Of a stretch of 64,000 nucleotides of DNA, positions 53,245 to 64,000 are shown one piece after another. Within the stretch, counting starts at the first letter, position 1; every line of letters starts with the position of its first letter. Below the pieces are notes generated by a model. The model searched no databases, was not told where the DNA came from, and saw only the letters and a list, made by a program, of their open reading frames with translations. Origin of the DNA: Siphonodentalium dalli (lineage: Eukaryota > Mollusca > Scaphopoda > Gadilida > Siphonodentaliidae); assembly GCA_032622095.1 (NCBI GenBank), contig CP136066.1:61598609-61662608 (forward strand), given 5' to 3'. The translations under genes and the position numbers were made by a program.

Positions 53245-56200
53245 ATGATGCAGATCTTTCCAAAAACACTAGGAGACCTAGAAGTATATACCTATAATGG
53301 GTCACAGGACCCAATTCCAGTTAAATATACCAATTTAACCATTAAAAAAACCAAATATTCCCCCCTGACCAGAGCCCAAAATGCCATTCAGGTGCCCAAA
53401 TCATCTTTTCCCATTGCCTCTATATATTCTAAAGTGAAATGTGGAATCATTTTCAGAATTGGTATAGTCTGAGAGATGGCTGACTCAGAAATATGTTTTC
53501 ATAGGCACGGGTGCTGTATGGTTTTATCATGGGTGCTGTGGGTGTTGGGCTGTTTCCATACCCTTAAAACCCACCGAGGAGCCCAAACTTTGTGCAAACT
53601 ATTTGCATAGATGCATACCTATCCACAAACAACAAAAGTGCTGGAAGTAGATACATATAATGGGTCATATGGCCCAATTCAAGTTAAATATACCAATTTA
53701 ACTTGAATTGTCATGGGTGCTGGGCTGTCTCCATACCCTTAAAACCCACTAAGGAGCCCAAACTTTTGCATATCTTCTTATAATGATGCAGATCTTTCCA
53801 AAAACACTAGGAGACCTAGAAGTATATACCTATAATGGGTCACAGGACCCAATTCCAGTTAAATATACCAATTTAACCATTAAAAAAACCAAATATTCCC
53901 CCCTGACCAGAGCCCAAAATGCCATTCAGGTGCCCAAATCATTTTTTCCCATTGCCTCTATATATTCTAAAGTGAAATGTGGAATCATTTTCAGAATGGG
54001 TATAGTCTGAGAGATGGCTGACTCAGAAATATGTTTTCATAGGCACGGGTGCTGTATGGTTTTATCATGGGTGCTGTGGGTGTTGGGCTGTTTCCATACC
54101 CTTAAAACCCACCGAGGAGCCCAAACTTTGTGCAAACTATTTGCATAGATGCATACCTATCCACAAACAACAAAAGTGCTGGAAGTAGATACATATAATG
54201 GGTCATATGGCCCAATTCAAGTTAAATATACCAATTTAACTTGAATTGTCATGGGTGCTGGGCTGTCTCCATACCCTTAAAACCCACTAAGGAGCCCAAA
54301 CTTTTGCATATCTTCTTATAATGATGCAGATCTTTCCAAAAACACTAGGAGACCTAGAAGTATATACCTATAATGGGTCACAGGACCCAATTCCAGTTAA
54401 ATATACCAATTTAACCATTAAAAAAACCAAATATTCCCCCCTGACCAGAGCCCAAAATGCCATTCAGGTGCCCAAATCATCTTTTCCCATTGCCTCTATA
54501 TATTCTAAAGTGAAATGTGGAATCATTTTCAGAATTGGTATAGTCTGAGAGATGGCTGACTCAGAAATATGTTTTCATAGGCACGGGTGCTGTATGGTTT
54601 TATCATGGGTGCTGTGGGTGTTGGGCTGTTTCCATACCCTTAAAACCCACCGAGAAGCCCAAACTTTGTGCAAACTATTTGCATAGATGCATACCTATCC
54701 ACAAACAACAAAAGTGCTGGAAGTAGATACATATAATGGGTCATATGGCCCAATTCAAGTTAAATATACCAATTTAACTTGAATTGTCATGGGTGCTGGG
54801 CTGTCTCCATACCCTTAAAACCCACTAAGGAGCCCAAACTTTTGCATATCTTCTTATAATGATGCAGATCTTTCCAAAAACACTAGGAGACCTAGAAGTA
54901 TATACCTATAATGGGTCACAGGACCCAATTCCAGTTAAATATACCAATTTAACCATTAAAAAAACCAAATATTCCCCCCTGACCAGAGCCCAAAATGCCA
55001 TTCAGGTGCCCAAATAATCTTTTCCCATTGCCTCTATATATTCTAAAGTGAAATGTGGAATCATTTTCAGAATGGGTATAGTCTGAGAGATGGCTGACTC
55101 AGAAATATGTTTTCATAGGCACGGGTGCTGTATGGTTTTATCATGGGTGCTGTGGGTGTTGGGCTGTTTCCATACCCTTAAAACCCACCGAGGAGCCCAA
55201 ACTTTGTGCAAACTATTTGCATAGATGCATACCTATCCACAAACAACAAAAGTGCTGGAAGTAGATACATATAATGGGTCATATGGCCCAATTCAAGTTA
55301 AATATACCAATTTAACTTGAATTGTCATGGGTGCTGGGCTGTCTCCATACCCTTAAAACCCACTAAGGAGCCCAAACTTTTGCATATCTTCTTATAATGA
55401 TGCAGATCTTTCCAAAAACACTAGGAGACCTAGAAGTATATACCTATAATGGGTCACAGGACCCAATTCCAGTTAAATATACCAATTTAACCATTAAAAA
55501 AACCAAATATTCCCCCCTGACCAGAGCCCAAAATGCCATTCAGGTGCCCAAATAATCTTTTCCCATTGCCTCTATATATTCTAAAGTGAAATGTGGAATC
55601 ATTTTCAGAATGGGTATAGTCTGAGAGATGGCTGACTCAGAAATATGTTTTCATAGGCACGGGTGCTGTATGGTTTTATCATGGGTGCTGTGGGTGTTGG
55701 GCTGTTTCCATACCCTTAAAACCCACCGAGGAGCCCAAACTTTGTGCAAACTATTTGCATAGATGCATACCTATCCACAAACAACAAATGTGCTGGAAGT
55801 AGATACATATAATGGGTCATATGGCCCAATTCAAGTTAAATATACCAATTTAACTTGAATTGTCATGGGTGCTGGGCTGTCTCCATACCCTTAAAACCCA
55901 CTAAGGAGCCCAAACTTTTGCATATCTTCTTATAATGATGCAGATCTTTCCAAAAACACTAGGAGACCTAGAAGTATATACATATAATTGGTCACAGGAC
56001 CCAATTCCAGTTAAATATACCAATTTAACCATTAAAAAACCCAAATATTCCCCCCTGACCAGAGCCCAAAATGCCATTCAGGTGCCCAAATCATTTTTTC
56101 CCATTGCCTCTATATATTCTAAAGTGAAATGTGGAATCATTTTCAGAATGGGTATAGTCTGAGAGATGGCTGACTCAGAAATATGTTTTCATAGGCACGG

Positions 56201-59200
56201 GTGCTGTATGGTTTTATCATGGGTGCTGTGGGTGTTGGGCTGTTTCCATACCCTTAAAACCCACCGAGGAGCCCAAACTTTGTGCAAACTATTTGCATAG
56301 ATGCATACCTATCCACAAACAACAAAAGTGCTGGAAGTAGATACATATAATGGGTCATATGGCCCAATTCAAGTTAAATATACCAATTTAACTTGAATTG
56401 TCATGGGTGCTGGGCTGTCTCCATACCCTTAAAACCCACTAAGGAGCCCAAACTTTTGCATATCTTCTTATAATGATGCAGATCTTTCCAAAAACACTAG
56501 GAGACCTAGAAGTATATACCTATAATGGGTCACAGGACCCAATTCCAGTTAAATATACCAATTTAACCATTAAAAAAAACAAATATTCCCCCCTGACCAG
56601 AGCCCAAAATGCCATTCAGGTGCCCAAATCATTTTTTCCCATTGCCTCTATATATTCTAAAGTGAAATGTGGAATCATTTTCAGAATTGGTATAGTCTGA
56701 GAGATGGCTGACTCAGAAATATGTTTTCATAGGCACGGGTGCTGTATGGTTTTATCATGGGTGCTGTGGGTGTTGGGCTGTTTCCATACCCTTAAAACCC
56801 ACCGAGGAGCCCAAACTTTGTGCAAACTATTTGCATAGATGCATACCTATCCACAAACAACAAAAGTGCTGGAAGTAGATACATATAATGGGTCATATGG
56901 CCCAATTCAAGTTAAATATACCAATTTAACTTGAATTGTCATGGGTGCTGGGCTGTCTCCATACCCTTAAAACCCACTAAGGAGCCCAAACTTTTGCATA
57001 TCTTCTTATAATGATGCAGATCTTTCCAAAAACACTAGGAGACCTAGAAGTATATACATATAATTGGTCACAGGACCCAATTCCAGTTAAATATACCAAT
57101 TTAACCATTAAAAAACCCAAATATTCCCCCCTGACCAGAGCCCAAAATGCCATTCAGGTGCCCAAATCATTTTTTCCCATTGCCTCTATATATTCTAAAG
57201 TGAAATGTGGAATCATTTTCAGAATGGGTATAGTCTGAGAGATGGCTGACTCAGAAATATGTTTTCATAGGCACGGGTGCTGTATGGTTTTATCATGGGT
57301 GCTGTGGGTGTTGGGCTGTTTCCATACCCTTAAAACCCACCGAGGAGCCCAAACTTTGTGCAAACTATTTGCATAGATGCATACCTATCCACAAACAACA
57401 AAAGTGCTGGAAGTAGATACATATAATGGGTCATATGGCCCAATTCAAGTTAAATATACCAATTTAACTTGAATTGTCATGGGTGCTGTGGGTGTTGGCC
57501 TGTCTCCATACCCTTAAAACCCACTAAGGAGCCCAAACTTTTGCATATCTTCTTATAATGATGCAGATCTTTCCAAAAACACTAGGAGACCTAGAAGTAT
57601 ATACATATAATTGGTCACAGGACCCAATTCCAGTTAAATATACCAATTTAACCATTAAAAAACCCAAATATTCCCCCCTGACCAGAGCCCAAAATGCCAT
57701 TCAGGTGCCCAAATCATTTTTTCCCATTGCCTCTATATATTCTAAAGTGATATGTGGAATCATTTTCAGAATGGGTATAGTCTGAGAGATGGCTGACTCA
57801 GAAATATGTTTTCATAGGCACGGGTGCTGTATGGTTTTATCATGGGTGCTGTGGGTGTTGGGCTGTTTCCATACCCTTAAAACCCACCGAGGAGCCCAAA
57901 CTTTGTGCAAACTATTTGCATAGATGCATACCTATCCACAAACAACAAAAGTGCTGGAAGTAGATACATATAATGGGTCATATGGCCCAATTCAAGTTAA
58001 ATATACCAATTTAACTTGAATTGTCATGGGTGCTGGGCTGTCTCCATACCCTTAAAACCCACTAAGGAGCCCAAACTTTTGCATATCTTCTTATAATGAT
58101 GCAGATCTTTCCAAAAACACTAGGAGACCTAGAAGTATATACCTATAATGGGTCACAGGACCCAATTCCAGTTAAATATACCAATTTAACCATTAAAAAA
58201 ACCAAATATTCCCCCCTGACCAGAGCCCAAAATGCCATTCAGGTGCCCAAATCATCTTTTCCCATTGCCTCTATATATTCTAAAGTGAAATGTGGAATCA
58301 TTTTCAGAATTGGTATAGTCTGAGAGATGGCTGACTCAGAAATATGTTTTCATAGGCACGGGTGCTGTATGGTTTTATCATGGGTGCTGTGGGTGTTGGG
58401 CTGTTTCCATACCCTTAAAACCCACCGAGGAGCCCAAACTTTGTGCAAACTATTTGCATAGATGCATACCTATCCACAAACAACAAAAGTGCTGGAAGTA
58501 GATACATATAATGGGTCATATGGCCCAATTCAAGTTAAATATACCAATTTAACTTGAATTGTCATGGGTGCTGGGCTGTCTCCATACCCTTAAAACCCAC
58601 TAAGGAGCCCAAACTTTTGCATATCTTCTTATAATGATGCAGATCTTTCCAAAAACACTAGGAGACCTAGAAGTATATACCTATAATGGGTCACAGGACC
58701 CAATTCCAGTTAAATATACCAATTTAACCATTAAAAAAACAAAATATTCCCCCCTGACCAGAGCCCAAAATGCCATTCAGGTGCCCAAATAATCTTTTCC
58801 CATTGCCTCTATATATTCTAAAGTGAAATGTGGAATCATTTTCAGAATGGGTATAGTCTGAGAGATGGCTGACTCAGAAATATGTTTTCATAGGCACGGG
58901 TGCTGTATGGTTTTATCATGGGTGCTGTGGGTGTTGGGCTGTTTCCATACCCTTAAAACCCACCGAGGAGCCCAAACTTTGTGCAAACTATTTGCATAGA
59001 TGCATACCTATCCACAAACAACAAAAGTGCTGGAAGTAGATACATATAATGGGTCATATGGCCCAATTCAAGTTAAATATACCAATTTAACTTGAATTGT
59101 CATGGGTGCTGGGCTGTCTCCATACCCTTAAAACCCACTAAGGAGCCCAAACTTTTGCATATCTTCTTATAATGATGCAGATCTTTCCAAAAACACTAGG

Positions 59201-61737
59201 AGACCTAGAAGTATATACCTATAATGGGTCACAGGACCCAATTCCAGTTAAATATACCAATTTAACCATTAAAAAAACCAAATATTCCCCCCTGACCAGA
59301 GCCCAAAATGCCATTCAGGTGCCCAAATCATCTTTTCCCATTGCCTCTATATATTCTAAAGTGAAATGTGGAATCATTTTCAGAATGGGTACAGTCTGAG
59401 AGATGGCTGACTCAGAAATATGTTTTCATAGGCACGGGTGCTGTATGGTTTTATCATGGGTGCTGTGGGTGTTGGGCTGTTTCCATACCCTTAAAACCCA
59501 CCGAGGAGCCCAAACTTTGTGCAAACTATTTGCATAGATGCATACCTATCCACAAACAACAAAAGTGCTGGAAGTAGATACATATAATGGGTCATATGGC
59601 CCAATTCAAGTTAAATATACCAATTTAACTTGAATTGTCATGGGTGCTGGGCTGTCTCCATACCCTTAAAACCCACTAAGGAGCCCAAACTTTTGCATAT
59701 CTTCTTATAATGATGCAGATCTTTCCAAAAACACTAGGAGACCTAGAAGTATATACCTATAATGGGTCACAGGACCCAATTCCAGTTAAATATACCAATT
59801 TAACCATTAAAAAAAACAAATATTCCCCCCTGACCAGAGCCCAAAATGCCATTCAGGTGCCCAAATCATCTTTTCCCATTGCCTCTATATATTCTAAAGT
59901 GAAATGTGGAATCATTTTCAGAATGGGTATAGTCTGAGAGATGGCTGACTCAGAAATATGTTTTCATAGGCACGGGTGCTGTATGGTTTTATCATGGGTG
60001 CTGTGGGTGTTGGGCTGTTTCCATACCCTTAAAACCCACCGAGGAGCCCAAACTTTGTGCAAACTATTTGCATAGATGCATACCTATCCACAAACAACAA
60101 AAGTGCTGGAAGTAGATACATATAATGGGTCATATGGCCCAATTCAAGTTAAATATACCAATTTAACTTGAATTGTCATGGGTGCTGGGCTGTCTCCATA
60201 CCCTTAAAACCCACTAAGGAGCCCAAACTTTTGCATATCTTCTTATAATGATGCAGATCTTTCCAAAAACACTAGGAGACCTAGAAGTATATACATATAA
60301 TTGGTCACAGGACCCAATTCCAGTTAAATATACCAATTTAACCATTAAAAAACCCAAATATTCCCCCCTGACCAGAGCCCAAAATGCCATTCAGGTGCCC
60401 AAATCATTTTTTTCCCATTGCCTCTATATATTCTAAAGTGAAATGTGGAATCATTTTCAGAATGGGTATAGTCTGAGAGATGGCTGACTCAGAAATATGT
60501 TTTCATAGGCACGGGTGCTGTATGGTTTTATCATGGGTGCTGTGGGTGTTGGGCTGTTTCCATACCCTTAAAACCCACCGAGGAGCCCAAACTTTGTGCA
60601 AACTATTTGCATAGATGCATACCTATCCACAAACAACAAAAGTGCTGGAAGTAGATACATATAATGGGTCATATGGCCCAATTCAAGTTAAATATACCAA
60701 TTTAACTTGAATTGTCATGGGTGCTGGGCTGTCTCCATACCCTTAAAACCCACTAAGGAGCCCAAACTTTTGCATATCTTCTTATAATGATGCAGATCTT
60801 TCCAAAAACACTAGGAGACCTAGAAGTATATACATATAATTGGTCACAGGACCCAATTCCAGTTAAATATACCAATTTAACCATTAAAAAACCCAAATAT
60901 TCCCCCCTGACCAGAGCCCAAAATGCCATTCAGGTGCCCAAATCATTTTTTCCCATTGCCTCTATATATTCTAAAGTGAAATGTGGAATCATTTTCAGAA
61001 TGGGTATAGTCTGAGAGATGGCTGACTCAGAAATATGTTTTCATAGGCACGGGTGCTGTATGGTTTTATCATGGGTGCTGTGGGTGTTGGGCTGTTTCCG
61101 TACCCTTAAAACCCACCGAGGAGCCCAAACTTTGTGCAAACTATTTGCATAGATGCATACCTATCCACAAACAACAAAAGTGCTGGAAGTAGATACATAT
61201 AATGGGTCATATGGCCCAATTCAAGTTAAATATACCAATTTAACTTGAATTGTCATGGGTGCTGGGCTGTCTCCATACCCTTAAAACCCACTAAGGAGCC
61301 CAAACTTTTGCATATCTTCTTATAATGATGCAGATCTTTCCAAAAACACTAGGAGACCTAGAAGTATATACCTATAATGGGTCACAGGACCCAATTCCAG
61401 TTAAATATACCAATTTAACCATTAAAAAAACCAAATATTCCCCCCTGACCAGAGTTCAAAATGCCATTCAGGTGCCCAAATCATCTTTTCCCATTGCCTC
61501 TATATATTCTAAAGTGAAATGTGGAATCATTTTCAGAATGGGTATAGTCTGAGAGATGGCTGACTCAGAAATATGTTTTCATAGGCACGGGTGCTGTATG
61601 GTTTTATCATGGGTGCTGTGGGTGTTGGGCTGTTTCCATACCCTTAAAACCCACCGAGGAGCCCAAACTTTGTGCAAACTATTTGCATAGATGCATACCT
61701 ATCCACAAACAACAAAAGTGCTGGAAGTAGATACCTA

Positions 61738-61965
61738 ACAGTGATGGAATAGGTTATGTACAGTGCCCAAATTGGAGTTAAATGAATGATACTAATTTTA
61801 ATATTTTAAAAAAAACATATAGTTGCCTTAGGCTACCCTGAGCCCAAAATCGGTTCTAATAAGTTATATGTGCCCAAGTCATAATTATAGATCCCAAGTG
61901 AACCAGTTTTCAACATATGTAATATATGACACAAAACCCCCCTGCCAACTGTGACTATAAACATG
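61738..61965 (+). repeat. Decayed satellite monomer at the right edge
   Basis: The core ends within AGTAGATACCTAACAGTG. Recognisable but diverged monomer words continue: GTGCCCAAATTGGAGTTAAA, CCCTGAGCCCAAAATCGG and ATGTGCCCAAGTCAT. Homology fades by about 61965. This mirrors the diverged left edge, though it is much shorter. Confidence 0.75.
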
Positions 61966-62173
61966 GCCTAAACGAATATATATATCTGGTAATTGTTTGT
62001 ATTATTTTGATTGCAACTGTACTACTGATAGTATATGCGTTATCATTGCATTCGTAGTAAAATATCATATCAGATCTCGTATTGCGCATGTGCTAGCGGA
62101 TGTTTTCATTGTGTGTTTATATTATTTGTTGTGGGTGGGTGGTTGGTCTCCCGTCTGGAGCATTCCCTATTAG
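61966..62173. other. Spacer without recognisable feature
   Basis: AT-rich sequence with no frame or repeat family recognised. It bridges the satellite and the Helitron-like cluster. Confidence 0.4.
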
Positions 62174-62554
62174 CCTCTTTTAGGAACGGGTATCATAATT
62201 CCTCTTGATTAAAAAGACAGAATTAACTCATTAACAAATGCGTGTTGCCCCAAGCCGCGAATGCCAACAACAACGACATCGTTGGCATACCTCTTTTAGG
62301 GACGGGTATCATAATTCCTCTTGATTAAAAAGACAAAATTAACTCATTATAAAATGCGTGTTGTGTGATTCTTATGTCTGTCGTTCCTAGGAACGGGGGA
62401 AATTTTCATCGGGTCAGTTTGTACCTTAAATCATACCTCTTTTAGGGACGGGTACGATCATTTCTCTTGATTAAAAAGGCACAATTAACTCATTGAAAAG
62501 CCAAAAAATGTCATGTTTCGGACCAACGCCGCCGGTGGCGGGCTAACCTGCTAA
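62174..62554 (+). mobile_element. Helitron-like element 1, 3' part
   Basis: The 3' end has hairpin CCGCC-GGT-GGCGG (62529-62541), nine bases, then CTAA (62551-62554), as expected for Helitron 3' termini (stem-loop, then CTRR). Internally, a segment starting CCTCTTTTAGG recurs at 62174, 62290 and 62436, each followed by ACGGGTA-C and CTCTTGATTAAAAAG. The segment GGGTCAGTTTGTACC resembles later copies. The 5' end is not visible. It has no protein-coding capacity. Confidence 0.65.
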
Positions 62555-62579
62555 TCTCTTATATATTTTGAGAACTACG

Positions 62580-62602
62580 TATATATATATATATATATAT
62601 AT
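62580..62602. repeat. (TA)n microsatellite
   Basis: About 11 TA dinucleotides, followed by TG/TA-rich sequence to about 62630. It sits ~25 bases inside the 5' end of element 2. Elements 3 and 4 have shorter TA/TG stretches at the same place, so it expanded from an internal feature of the element. Confidence 0.92.
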
Positions 62603-62948
62603 GCGTGTGTATATATGTGTGTATGTGGGTACTTCATGGAATCGAAAACAGCTGCGCGGATCGACCTCAAATTTCGTATATAAGTGTAAAAACCCACGGG
62701 GATCGTCCACGTCGCATTTTGGACAAGCTCAGAGCACCTCTTCCCTCCCCAGTCACAAAAAATGGCACCGTGGGGGTTAACACACCAACGCTCCTTATAT
62801 CTTCCATATTGGGAGATTTAACCGGGTAACGCTCTTTATAGTCATCGACGTATTGATCTAAGAGGCGTAACTCTACATTTTTTATTAGTTTTCGCAATGT
62901 GATTCTTACGTCTGGGTCTCGGCGTGTGCGTCATTATACAGACATGAG

Positions 62949-63172
62949 CGTGTTGTGTGATTCTTACGTACTCAGGGCTTCCTAGGAACGCGGATCGGGT
63001 CAGTTTTTCCGCCCTAGGTGATTTTCACCTTGAAACGGGTACCCACAAATTATATATATGCGTGTTGTGTGATTCTTACGTACTTAGGGCTTCCTATGAA
63101 CGCGGATCGGGTCAGTTTTTCCGCCCTATGTGATTTTCACCTCGAAACGGGTACCCACAAATTATATATATG
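62949..63172 (+). repeat. 112-bp tandem duplication inside Helitron-like element 2
   Basis: Two adjacent copies (62949-63060 and 63061-63172) start CGTGTTGTGTGATTCTTACG and contain CGCGGATCGGGTCAGTTTTT and CGGGTACCCACAAATTATAT. They differ at only a few positions (CTCAGGG/CTTAGGG, CCTAGG/CCTATG, CTTGAAA/CTCGAAA). This explains the element's extra length relative to its neighbour. Confidence 0.92.
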
Positions 63173-63408
63173 TGTGCATGTGTCCTTTATAGACTGGAAC
63201 CGATTGCACTCACACTTGCTACCTACGGGAAGTGTCATAGACGGGTTAAATTGTGACCCCGACCTGACCTTGACCTTGAAAATGATCAATTCAATGTCAA
63301 ATCTGGTAAAATATTGAAAAACCAAAAAATATTTTTAAAAATTAATTTAAAAAAATAAAAATGATCATGTTTCTGACGAACGCCGCCAGTGGCGGGCTAA
63401 CCTGCTAG

Positions 63409-63832
63409 TTTACTATATATTTTGAGACTTCCGTATATGTGTATATATGTGTGTATATACTTTATAGAATCGAAAACGGCTGGACAGATTGAGCTCAAAC
63501 TTCGTATCTAAGGGTAAAATCACGCGGACAATGTCGTCGTCGCGTTTTCGAGAAGCTCCTAGCACAGCTTCTCTCTTCCCAGTCACCGTCCTTGGCACTG
63601 TGGGGTTAATCGCGTTGATATTTAAAGAGCGTTCGTACCCGCATTGTCGTTGATAAAGTGCGTCTATATGACCTTGAAAATTATCAACTCAAGGTCAAAT
63701 CGGGTAAAACTGGAGGATTTCGACGAAATTTTACAATTAAATTAAAATAAAAAATTAAATTAAATTAAATTAAAAAAAATTTTAAATGTCATGTTTCTGA
63801 CGATTGCCGCCAGCGGCGGGCTAACATGCTAG
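63409..63832 (+). mobile_element. Helitron-like element 3, complete short copy (424 bp)
   Basis: Begins TTTACTATATATTTTGAGAC right after CTAG of element 2. It ends with hairpin CCGCC-AGC-GGCGG (63807-63819), nine bases and CTAG (63829-63832). It shares GAATCGAAAACGGCTGGACA and GATTGAGCTCAAACTTCGTA with element 2 near the 5' end, and the AT-rich 3' tail. It lacks the 112-bp repeat. No coding capacity. Confidence 0.75.
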
Positions 63833-64000
63833 TGTACTATATATTTTGAGACTTCCGTATATATATAATTGTGTATATATATCCTTTATAGAATCGAACA
63901 CGACTGGACAGATTGAGCTCAAACTTCCTATCGAAGGGTAAAATTCCACGGACTTAGGGGTTCCAAGGAACGGGTGAGATTTTCATCCGGTCAGTTTTTC
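63833..64000 (+). mobile_element. Helitron-like element 4, 5' part, cut by the window end
   Basis: Begins TGTACTATATATTTTGAGAC right after CTAG of element 3 and continues with CGACTGGACAGATTGAGCTC and TTTTCATCCGGTCAGTTTTT. Its 3' end lies outside the window, so the tandem series extends further. Confidence 0.7.

Larger units (their letters stand above)
12123..61737 (+). repeat. Higher-order satellite array, 92 copies of a 538-bp dimeric unit
   Basis: The marker ATGATGCAGATCTTTCC begins at 12233 and recurs 92 times to 61325. Of the 91 intervals, 69 are 538 bp, 15 are 547, four are 537 and three are 539, which sums to the observed 49,092 bp. The 547-bp intervals end at 13856, 15478, 18177, 19799, 25726, 30039, 34890, 35975, 41364, 45139, 46762, 48923, 51084, 52707 and 57558. 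Each unit is a full monomer plus an internally deleted one. G+C is about 40% by hand count of one unit, with only two CpG. Units differ at few positions. A 75-codon frame recurs in 87 units but is not treated as a gene. Confidence 0.97.
62555..63408 (+). mobile_element. Helitron-like element 2, complete, non-autonomous (854 bp)
   Basis: Begins TCTCTTATATATTTTGAGA directly after the CTAA end of element 1. It ends with hairpin CCGCC-AGT-GGCGG (63383-63395), nine bases and CTAG (63405-63408). The 5' TC, the 3' hairpin plus CTAG and the absence of terminal inverted repeats fit the Helitron family. It carries a TA microsatellite, a 112-bp tandem duplication and an unrelated AT-rich tail. Frames of 62-99 codons inside show no Rep or helicase motif. 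Confidence 0.75.

Noticed and set aside
15127-59577. A 69-codon frame in eight satellite units (15127, 17288, 19448, 21609, 27536, 32387, 38323, 59368)
   Set aside because: It exists only where a single T-to-C change removes a stop (TATAGTCTGA to TACAGTCTGA). It overlaps the other frame and follows block duplication, so it is a by-product of one variant.
12233-61552. A 75-codon forward frame present in 87 of 92 satellite units
   Set aside because: The frame persists because the units are nearly identical. Its variable positions are mostly amino-acid-changing and several are radical (G/W/V, T/N/P, S/F, K/I, A/D), with no synonymous excess. Four units share a stop and one (60248) has a frameshift. 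No recognisable domain. A dN/dS test over all units and ribosome profiling would settle it.
12123-61737. CENP-B-box-like motif in the satellite
   Set aside because: The unit I read contains no TTCG or CGGG arrangement matching the mammalian box spacing. CACGGG alone is not sufficient.

Overview
This 64 kb window contains no gene I can support. It is a repeat-dominated block of a eukaryotic, most likely animal, genome. The evidence is a ~50 kb higher-order satellite array, foldback-type inverted-repeat elements, palindromic minisatellites and tandem Helitron-like ends, with no operon-like coding, rRNA, tRNA or CRISPR. The mixture resembles a marine invertebrate such as a mollusc, but that placement is an inference with low confidence. 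All open frames in the window are short (at most 114 codons), and most are repeat shadows.

Layout. 1-1240: an old pair of diverged repeats, then an 18-copy minisatellite whose core is a 14-bp perfect palindrome. 1241-3735: a mosaic of AT-rich foldback (MITE-like) elements with ~80-120-bp inverted arms, in both orientations, separated by a recurring linker. 3736-4749: ~1 kb of apparently unique sequence. 4750-8902: a ~4.15 kb composite element whose ends are long inverted repeats built from ~173-bp tandem units, with a related ~182-bp direct array in the middle that is twice interrupted by a second element at the same position. 8903-10145: more foldback elements. 10146-12122: about seven diverged, partly truncated satellite monomers. 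12123-61737: 92 highly similar copies of a 538-bp dimeric unit. 61738-~61965: one decayed monomer closing the array. 61966-64000: head-to-tail copies of a Helitron-like non-autonomous element with 3' hairpin plus CTAG/CTAA ends.

The satellite is the main content. Each 538-bp unit is one full monomer (363 bp) plus one internally deleted monomer (175 bp). The deletion junction carries a perfect 15-bp inverted repeat with a 6-base spacer. Length states (537, 538, 539 and 547 bp) and private point variants show recent block duplications of several units (8 units; 11-12 units; a 3-4-unit nascent higher-order repeat). The array is CpG-poor (two CpG per unit) and has diverged monomers at both edges, as expected for a long-lived satellite homogenised from its centre. 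A centromeric or pericentromeric role is possible but not shown.
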